Positions 3,763-8,593 of a stretch of 8,593 nt of DNA are shown in pieces. The translations under genes and the position numbers were made by a program. Positions within the stretch are counted from its first letter, which is position 1. Every line of letters begins with the position of its first letter. This DNA comes from Chloroflexota bacterium (GTDB taxonomy: Bacteria > Chloroflexota > Anaerolineae > Anaerolineales > Villigracilaceae), in NCBI GenBank assembly GCA_021796315.1, contig JAJYOH010000232.1:1-8593 (forward strand), read 5' to 3'. The notes beneath the pieces were generated by a model. It did not search any database, had not been told where the DNA came from, and saw nothing but the letters and a program-made list of their open reading frames with translations.

Positions 3763-6411
3763 TTACTTTTTGACGAAAATTCCCAGATGGTTGGCTACCG
3801 CGCGCTCCTGGCCGAAAGTGTTGTTATCGACCGGCGTGTTCAAGATGCGCGGTTTTTTATCGATGCCTTGTATGACCATTGTCGACGAGCCGCCGCCGTC
3901 CAGCGCCATGGCCGTATAGCAACCAAAGGAGATCATCAAGGCGGCGAGTTCGACGAAGGTTGCGCCGATGCTGGTCTCGCGGCCATCGACCACAACCAGA
4001 ATTAACCAACGCCTGTCTTTGCTTAAGCCTATTGCGGTGCGAGGATCGACTCTTGTATTGTCCAGGTTGCTGACTGTCCTGCCATTTATTACCAACATTC
4101 GGTCGCCTGAAACAGCATTGAATACCTGACCGTCAGGCTTTACTACTCCATTGGGTTGAACAAACTGAATGACGTTGGATTGGTTGATCACCAGGACCGG
4201 TTCAACTTGCTTTGGATTGAAATATATATTGCCGCGTGAGGCTGTGTAGCCATTCGGCAGGACGGGGTCGCCGCCGCCGGGACAATAAATTTTTGGATCA
4301 TAAGTGGCCGGGTCTGCGTATGTGAAGGCATCCGCATTGACTGCGATCTGTACACCGGACTTGCTTAAGAAGTCAGATGTTTTTTGCGAACAAAGCGGCG
4401 GCCCGCTTTGGCGGACGGGAGGGGTGACCAGGAATTGGAGTCCGCTGGACTGCATATCTATGCCCAAAGCGTGGACGATCATTTTGTGCGGCGCCGCGCT
4501 TTCTTTTCGGAAATACGTTACACCGCTAAATATTTTCTGGTTAAGTGAAGTTGGTGTCGTCTTTCCCAGATTAACCAAATACGAAATGGAACACCAACCT
4601 GTCATGCCATCGACCCGGGCGATTTGGATCCAGTTTCCATCAGGGGATATGCCGGGGGTGGGGGACGCGACCACGTCATCCTTTTGCAGGCTTCCGACTA
4701 CGGGATTGGTGGTGCCCGGCCCTGAGCGCACATTCAACGCGGCGGTGTTAACCCGGTACCATGTCTGATCAGGAGGCGGCGGAGGCGGGATATAAACAAT
4801 CAGATACGCGCCGGAGCACCAGCCCGTCAAGCCATCGCTGCTTCGTCGAACCTGTATCCAGCTTTTGTCAGGGAGAGCAACGATTCCATCCACCACATCG
4901 CCCTGCGCCAGAACACCCAATATGTTGTAGGTTACGCCCGGTCCCTGACGAACATTTAATCCGGGAGTGTTGACTTGATATTGGATTCCAGCTTGATCGA
5001 TCGTATTCGGCGCGACAACCAAAGATTGGCCGAGACACCAACCGGTCAGTCCGTCATTTCGGCGGATTTGAATCATACTCTTGTCAGCCAGGGCAATGAT
5101 CGCGTCCACTACATCGCCCTGATTCAAAGAGCCGACTACCGTTGAACTTGGATCCCATGTTTGGTGGATATCAAGCGTCGCGCTGCTGACCTGATACTTG
5201 ATTCCGGTCTGGTCGATCGTGGGCGGCGGCGGAGGCGGAGGTACAACCGTCAGGGATGAACCAACGCACCAGCCTGACAGGCCGTCACTGCTTCGGCGGA
5301 TCTGTATCCAACTCAAATCGGCGAGAGCGACAATTGCATCCACTACATCGCCCTGATTCAAAGCGCCGACTTTGGTCGAAGTTGCGTCGTGTGTTGCGTA
5401 GACGTCAAGCGTCGCGGTGTTGACCTGATATTTGATTCCTGTTTGGTCAATGGTAACGGGCGGCGGCGGCGGGGGAGGCGGCGGCGGTGGTGTGTAGGAA
5501 ATTACAAGATATGCCGCTGAACACCAGCCGATCAAACCGTCGCTTCGTTTAACCTGGATCCAACTCTTATCGGCCAGTTCTTTGATCCCGTCAACGATAT
5601 CGCCCTGGGCAAGAACCCCAACTTTATTGAAGGTTATGCCGGGACCATCACGCATATTGAGTGCGGTGGTGTTGACTTTAAATTTATATCCCGTCAAATC
5701 GATGGTGCTGGGCGGCGGAGTCGGCGGGGGCGGAGGCAGCGGATTTGATGAACTTATATTGAAACGTTGTATGAATGTCGGCAAATCGCCATTGAAATAA
5801 TTCAGGTCGATGCCTTTGCTCTCTGCTCCATACAACGGCCCGTCTCCAGCGTCTGTATATTGCCAGAATAGCCATTCGGTCGGTCCCCATGGTTTTGGGA
5901 TGCTGGGCGCATCTGTGCCGTAATGGGCGATCCATAGCGGGTATTGATGAAAGTATTCCAGGTTGGCGGCCTGGAAGATGGCATTCGGCGCGTTATCACG
6001 CCAGTAATAGTAGGCTGTGTAAATGCCGATCTCTTTTGTGCCGACCAGCGCTTTGAGCCGCTCGATGAAGGCGTACCATTGTTTCCATCCCTGATATGGA
6101 CCGTTATATTTTTCCTCGAAGTCGCAGAATAAAGGCAGTTCCCCTAAATCTCCGCCCAGCGTTTCGACATATTTTTCGGCCTGGCGTTTCGGGTCTGCGC
6201 GGCTATCGTAAAACCAATAAGTGCCGCGCGGAATGTCGGACGCTCTCGCATCGGCCCAGGTGACTGTGAAAATGGGATCGGGCCATAAATTTTGCCCGGC
6301 GCGGACAATAACGAAAGCTGCCGACTGCCGCATTTTGACATAGTCGATTCCCTGCGGCGTCTCTGGCTTGTCTTCATAAAAACTAACATCGGGCCCAATG
6401 ATATAACTCAT
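3763..6411 (-). CDS. Modular envelope hydrolase: GH25 muramidase, five SH3b repeats, NAGPA domain
   Basis: An 882-residue protein in three parts. Residues 5-216 are a GH25 (Chalaropsis-type) lysozyme; D8, D97, E99 and D202 match the acidic residues of the Cellosyl active site in order and spacing, so it should cut the MurNAc-GlcNAc bond of peptidoglycan. Five SH3b modules follow (about 243-305, 325-390, 403-465, 475-540, 551-615), each ending in GWC, joined by proline linkers with runs of up to eleven prolines; such modules bind cell-wall peptides or glycans. Residues 623-882 form a phosphodiester glycosidase domain with RTAIGLS (791-797), VVVDGR (806-811) and DGGGSSTM (838-845), a close relative of the protein at 429-1301. 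The start is firm: AGGAGG lies five bases before the ATG. Yet the GH25 fold begins at once, with no signal peptide. It is followed by a strong terminator and appears to be transcribed alone. Confidence 0.93.
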   Translation of the reverse strand: MSYIIGPDVSFYEDKPETPQGIDYVKMRQSAAFVIVRAGQNLWPDPIFTVTWADARASDIPRGTYWFYDSRADPKRQAEKYVETLGGDLGELPLFCDFEEKYNGPYQGWKQWYAFIERLKALVGTKEIGIYTAYYYWRDNAPNAIFQAANLEYFHQYPLWIAHYGTDAPSIPKPWGPTEWLFWQYTDAGDGPLYGAESKGIDLNYFNGDLPTFIQRFNISSSNPLPPPPPTPPPSTIDLTGYKFKVNTTALNMRDGPGITFNKVGVLAQGDIVDGIKELADKSWIQVKRSDGLIGWCSAAYLVISYTPPPPPPPPPPPVTIDQTGIKYQVNTATLDVYATHDATSTKVGALNQGDVVDAIVALADLSWIQIRRSSDGLSGWCVGSSLTVVPPPPPPPTIDQTGIKYQVSSATLDIHQTWDPSSTVVGSLNQGDVVDAIIALADKSMIQIRRNDGLTGWCLGQSLVVAPNTIDQAGIQYQVNTPGLNVRQGPGVTYNILGVLAQGDVVDGIVALPDKSWIQVRRSSDGLTGWCSGAYLIVYIPPPPPPDQTWYRVNTAALNVRSGPGTTNPVVGSLQKDDVVASPTPGISPDGNWIQIARVDGMTGWCSISYLVNLGKTTPTSLNQKIFSGVTYFRKESAAPHKMIVHALGIDMQSSGLQFLVTPPVRQSGPPLCSQKTSDFLSKSGVQIAVNADAFTYADPATYDPKIYCPGGGDPVLPNGYTASRGNIYFNPKQVEPVLVINQSNVIQFVQPNGVVKPDGQVFNAVSGDRMLVINGRTVSNLDNTRVDPRTAIGLSKDRRWLILVVVDGRETSIGATFVELAALMISFGCYTAMALDGGGSSTMVIQGIDKKPRILNTPVDNNTFGQERAVANHLGIFVKK
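4567..5691 (-). repeat. Five-copy SH3b coding repeat array
   Basis: Five tandem SH3b units have conserved valines at residues 246, 330, 408, 480 and 554, giving spacings of 84, 78, 72 and 74 residues. Units two and three share an identical 25-base stretch (5105-5129 and 5339-5363, exactly 234 bp apart), so they probably arose by recent duplication. Linkers are coded by runs of GGC/GGN on the plus strand (for example 5458-5490). Confidence 0.85.
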
Positions 6412-6416
6412 TCCAG

Positions 6417-6449
6417 CCTCCTAGTTTATTATTTTAAGTAATTGTACCA
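6417..6449 (-). promoter_or_regulatory. Extended -10 promoter and strong ribosome binding site for the GH25 enzyme gene
   Basis: On the minus strand TGGTACAAT (6449-6441) is an extended -10 element (TGn plus TACAAT); no good -35 box lies 16-18 nt upstream. Transcription would start near 6434, giving a leader of about 22 nt that contains AGGAGG (6422-6417), five bases before the ATG. The ribosome binding site is certain, the promoter less so. Confidence 0.5.
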
Positions 6450-6477
6450 AATAAGCAGCGTGTTGAATTATCGCCAT

Positions 6478-6532
6478 TGAGCGCTCATTCGCTGAATCAT
6501 CTTTTAAATAAACCATAACCTGTTGTTAACAA
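6478..6532. promoter_or_regulatory. Two short palindromes in the divergent intergenic region
   Basis: TGAGCGCTCA (6478-6487) and TTGTTAACAA (6523-6532) are perfect 10-bp palindromes in the 184-bp gap between the GH25 enzyme gene and the divergent STAS gene. A further GTTAAC occurs at 6546-6551. They could be binding sites for a regulator of either gene. No convincing promoter for the STAS gene was recognised in the same region. Confidence 0.35.
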
Positions 6533-6595
6533 TACCTGGCCGCAAGTTAACTAAAATCAGAGTCCGCCTATTTTAATTTCAGGAGATAGTTGAAG

Positions 6596-6970
6596 ATGGA
6601 ACTGCAATTTACGCAAATGGAAAATGGCATCCGGCTGATCAAGCTCATTGGTCAATTGGATATTAAGGGCGTGGGAGATGTCGAGACTAAATTCGTCGGT
6701 TACACTGCCGGACGCGAAGTCCCTGTGATGGTCGATCTTTCGGGCGTGACTTATCTTTCGTCTGTTGGTATTCGCCTGCTTTTGTGGACGGCCAAAGCCG
6801 TGATTGAAAACGCGGGCAAGTTTGTAATGCTCAGCCCGCTTCCTTTAGTCGCGGATGTGCTGGATGTTTCGGGGATGAAAAATGTTATTCCGATTTACAG
6901 CGATTACGATGCCGCCGTTGCAGATTTGTTGAAACAGAAAACTGCACAAATCAAAGATATCAAGGAATGA
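6596..6970 (+). CDS. STAS-domain anti-sigma factor antagonist (SpoIIAA-like)
   Basis: A 124-residue single-domain STAS protein. The core VMVDLSGVTYLSSVGIRLLL (45-63) matches the SpoIIAA/RsbV signature around the regulatory serine. In the alignment with the usual D-S-S-G, Ser56 takes the place of the phosphorylated serine (Ser58 in B. subtilis SpoIIAA), Asp is replaced by Ser55 and the second Ser by Val57. Members of the family bind an anti-sigma serine kinase when unphosphorylated and release a sigma factor or other partner. No kinase, phosphatase or sigma factor is encoded nearby, so the partner lies elsewhere. The ATG at 6596 has AGGAG (6581-6585) ten bases upstream. A TTG at 6590, four bases from the same site, would add two residues and is a possible alternative. 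The gene is divergent to the GH25 enzyme gene and convergent with the helicase gene. Confidence 0.9.
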   Translation: MELQFTQMENGIRLIKLIGQLDIKGVGDVETKFVGYTAGREVPVMVDLSGVTYLSSVGIRLLLWTAKAVIENAGKFVMLSPLPLVADVLDVSGMKNVIPIYSDYDAAVADLLKQKTAQIKDIKE

Positions 6971-7001
6971 AAATTGGCGCACTTGAGAATTTAAAAAACT
7001 C

Positions 7002-7064
7002 AACGCAAAAGCGCAAGGTCGCAAAGAGCAATTAAGAAACCTGGCGTCTTTGCGCCTTTGCGTT
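7002..7064. repeat. Palindromic intergenic repeat with 8-nt CGCAAA unit
   Basis: The arms 7002-7022 and 7044-7064 are reverse complements at 18 of 21 positions, around a 21-nt loop. Each arm is made of short units (CGCAAAAG, CGCAAGGT, CGCAAAGA) with a period of eight. The element fills the gap between the convergent STAS and helicase genes and could act as a transcript barrier, although it has no real T tract. Part of it resembles 149-185 in the element at 92-283 (GCGCAARG-TCGC, then AAGAAA-ACCT, then TCTTTGC). Confidence 0.7.
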
Positions 7065-7089
7065 AAATCTTTAGTGATATGTAACTGGA

Positions 7090-8593
7090 TTACTTAATGC
7101 CTTGCATACTTTCCCACCAGCCCTGCATGGCCGCGAACGGAAGCGACGGTGTCGCATCGCCTTTGCGGCCAGTGTTCCAGGTGACGATCAATTCCCTGCG
7201 GGCGCGCGTGATGCCCACATAAAATAATCTCAAGCGTTCGCGCACATAATCCAGACGCGCCTTGCGCGTGGCCGAACCTTCTTCGTAAAAATCATATTCG
7301 CTGGTCGACGTGGCCGCCTTCAATTGCGCCAGCGCTTCGGCTTCCAAATTCAAACTATCGCGCACGAACCAGCGCTCTGAGATGAATCGGTCATTGGGTT
7401 GGTTCGACGGATAATCATAATTATTGACCGACATCAAATATACGCGATCCCATTCCAGTCCCTTCGCCTTGTGCACCGTCGAGATCACCACCACACCTTT
7501 ATATTCGTTCGGGTTGAATCCGCCATCGTCCGATGAGAAGCCGATGAAGCGCCGTTCGTTGCGCGCGATCTCGTGCAGGCTCGGCGTCAGTTCGGGCAGA
7601 CGCCACTGGGGGTTTTCGTCCGCGACCTGCCTCATCACCAGCGCCAGTTTATGCGCCAGCGCCAGATCGGCCGGCGCGCTAAAAATTTCCTGCGACAAGG
7701 TCAACACCAATTGATCGATGGGCAGGACGGTTGCGCCGTGCCAGCGGCGGACAACTTCGCGGAACGTGCTCAACTCCGCGACAATTTCATCCGCTTCGGA
7801 CTCACTCAAAGCGGCCAGCCATTCATTGGCTGCGCCTGTCCCCATTCCTTTTTCCCCTTTCCCTTTCAAGGGGATAGGGATTGAGGGGATAAGCGGCGCA
7901 AGATATTCTTCTACATTCTTGAACTTGCGAATTAATCCAGCCACCTGGGCGACCATCGGTTCGTGCTCTTTGTCTTCGCGCCAATCGCGCCGCCAGACTC
8001 GATAAGTCTGCGCCAGCTTGGATGCGGAATCGGGCGCGGCCAGATAGCTGAGAACATAACTCAACGCGCCAGCCGCAGCGCGCGTCGGCGAAGTGCTGCG
8101 CAGAAGTTCGCGATATTCGATCTTTCGTTTCTTTAATTCCTCGGCGACTTTCGCGGCGTGGTCGTTGGTGGAAGTTAAAACTGCGACGGTTGAATCTTTG
8201 TGACTCGGAATCCATTTCTCGATGGACTTGACCACTTCTTCCACTTCCTGATCGGGATTCATTTTCTTGCCGACGATTTTGATTCCGCCTGGATCGTCCG
8301 GTGGATTCGGTTGCGGGTCGCCTTCCGGCGCGGGTTGAATATAAGGCGGCGAGAGCGCGTCGCGTGCTTCAGGATTGACGTGTTCATTCATCACCCAATC
8401 AATTAAATGATTTGCGAGATTGATGATCGAAGGCTGACTGCGCCCGGAGTTGGGGAGATCAAGGCTAAGGTCGGCGGTTTTTATGAAGTGCCTCAGCAGG
8501 TTTGGGTCGGCGGTGGTGAACGTTTCGAAGATGGCCTGGTTCGGGTCACCAACGCGCACCCAATTTCCATCTGCGCCCGCGAGCATCCGCAAA
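7090..8593 (-). CDS. SF1 ATP-dependent DNA helicase, C-terminal part (UvrD/PcrA/AddA type), incomplete
   Basis: The gene enters from beyond the right edge of the window; the last 500 codons are present and the start is not. Counting from 8592, residues 14-21 (VGDPNQAI) are motif III, 46-52 (LPNSGRS) motif IV, 371-382 (STVHKAKGLEWD) motif V and 453-467 (RLRLFYVGITRARRE) motif VI with its arginine finger region. These couple ATP hydrolysis to 3'-5' translocation on single-stranded DNA. Motifs I and II must lie outside the window. In this family VGDPNQAI and the STVHKAKGLEWD block are typical of UvrD/AddA-like repair helicases. Residues 82-103 are a proline-rich loop, and residues 235-252 are an insert encoded by a palindromic DNA element (7839-7889). 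The PD-(D/E)XK nuclease at 2866-3687, on the same strand, is a plausible partner. Confidence 0.92.
   Translation of the reverse strand, partial: LRMLAGADGNWVRVGDPNQAIFETFTTADPNLLRHFIKTADLSLDLPNSGRSQPSIINLANHLIDWVMNEHVNPEARDALSPPYIQPAPEGDPQPNPPDDPGGIKIVGKKMNPDQEVEEVVKSIEKWIPSHKDSTVAVLTSTNDHAAKVAEELKKRKIEYRELLRSTSPTRAAAGALSYVLSYLAAPDSASKLAQTYRVWRRDWREDKEHEPMVAQVAGLIRKFKNVEEYLAPLIPSIPIPLKGKGEKGMGTGAANEWLAALSESEADEIVAELSTFREVVRRWHGATVLPIDQLVLTLSQEIFSAPADLALAHKLALVMRQVADENPQWRLPELTPSLHEIARNERRFIGFSSDDGGFNPNEYKGVVVISTVHKAKGLEWDRVYLMSVNNYDYPSNQPNDRFISERWFVRDSLNLEAEALAQLKAATSTSEYDFYEEGSATRKARLDYVRERLRLFYVGITRARRELIVTWNTGRKGDATPSLPFAAMQGWWESMQGIK
7839..7889. repeat. Palindromic element inserted in frame in the helicase gene
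   Basis: TCCCC (7839-7843) and GGGGA (7885-7889) bound a 51-base stretch that also holds CCCCTT (7854-7859) and AAGGGG (7868-7873), with further partial complementarity between. It is made of CCCTTT/CCCC runs unlike the flanking coding sequence. Its length is a multiple of three, and it encodes a low-complexity Pro/Gly/Lys peptide (helicase residues about 235-252). The boundaries are my estimate. Confidence 0.55.

Noticed and set aside
3787..5800. Several plus-strand open frames opposite the 882-residue gene
   Set aside because: They are shadows of the strongly biased coding strand, including the GGC runs opposite the polyproline linkers. None has a ribosome binding site or a recognisable domain.
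3763..6411. Prophage endolysin as the origin of the GH25 protein
   Set aside because: No phage structural, holin or integrase genes are nearby, and the C-terminal domain is a close relative of a chromosomal neighbour.
6523..6557. A sigma-70 promoter for the STAS gene (TTAACA with TAAAAT)
   Set aside because: The spacing is 20 nt, and other pairs of boxes match poorly, so no promoter was called.
7424..8406. Plus- and minus-strand open frames within the helicase gene
   Set aside because: They overlap conserved helicase motifs in another frame and have no family resemblance.

Overview
The window looks like chromosomal DNA of a free-living bacterium with moderate GC content. The mix of genes is most like an Anaerolineae-type Chloroflexota: a phosphodiester-glycosidase domain protein, a GH25 lysozyme with an SH3b array, a STAS anti-sigma antagonist, a CPBP protease operon, a RecB/AddB-type nuclease and a UvrD/AddA-type helicase, together with many short palindromic intergenic repeats. 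This lineage call is an inference from family resemblance, not from a search. No rRNA, tRNA, CRISPR array, transposase or phage gene was seen.

Layout. Bases 1-36 may be the tail of an upstream gene, closed by a clear hairpin terminator (52-80). Bases 91-381 hold no credible gene but two abutting palindromic elements: a 192-bp MITE-like unit with 13-bp terminal inverted repeats, and a 96-bp near-palindrome built from a 9-nt CGGATT-type unit. A membrane-anchored phosphodiester glycosidase (NAGPA domain) follows at 429-1301 (+). Convergent to it is a three-gene minus-strand operon (2775 to 1369): CPBP protease, four-helix membrane protein, and a small XRE regulator whose start overlaps the preceding stop as ATGA. 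This operon has a textbook promoter and a 20-bp operator-like palindrome, which suggests autoregulation. Upstream lies a PD-(D/E)XK nuclease with an iron-sulfur cysteine set (3687 to 2866), apparently expressed from a leaderless promoter.

Next is an 882-residue modular enzyme (6411 to 3763): GH25 muramidase, five SH3b repeats with polyproline linkers, and a second NAGPA domain closely related to the one at 429-1301. It has a strong ribosome binding site but no signal peptide. A STAS anti-sigma-factor antagonist is divergent to it (6596-6970, +). A second palindromic repeat (7002-7064) lies before an SF1 helicase that runs off the right end (8593 to 7090). The helicase carries an in-frame, palindrome-encoded peptide insert.

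Together, the two NAGPA proteins and the GH25/SH3b enzyme point to cell-envelope glycan processing. The helicase and nuclease point to recombination or repair, and would be a natural AddA/AddB-like pair although they are separated here. The most striking non-coding feature is economy: two short intergenic hairpins on the minus strand appear to serve both as terminators and as the -35 region of the next promoter.
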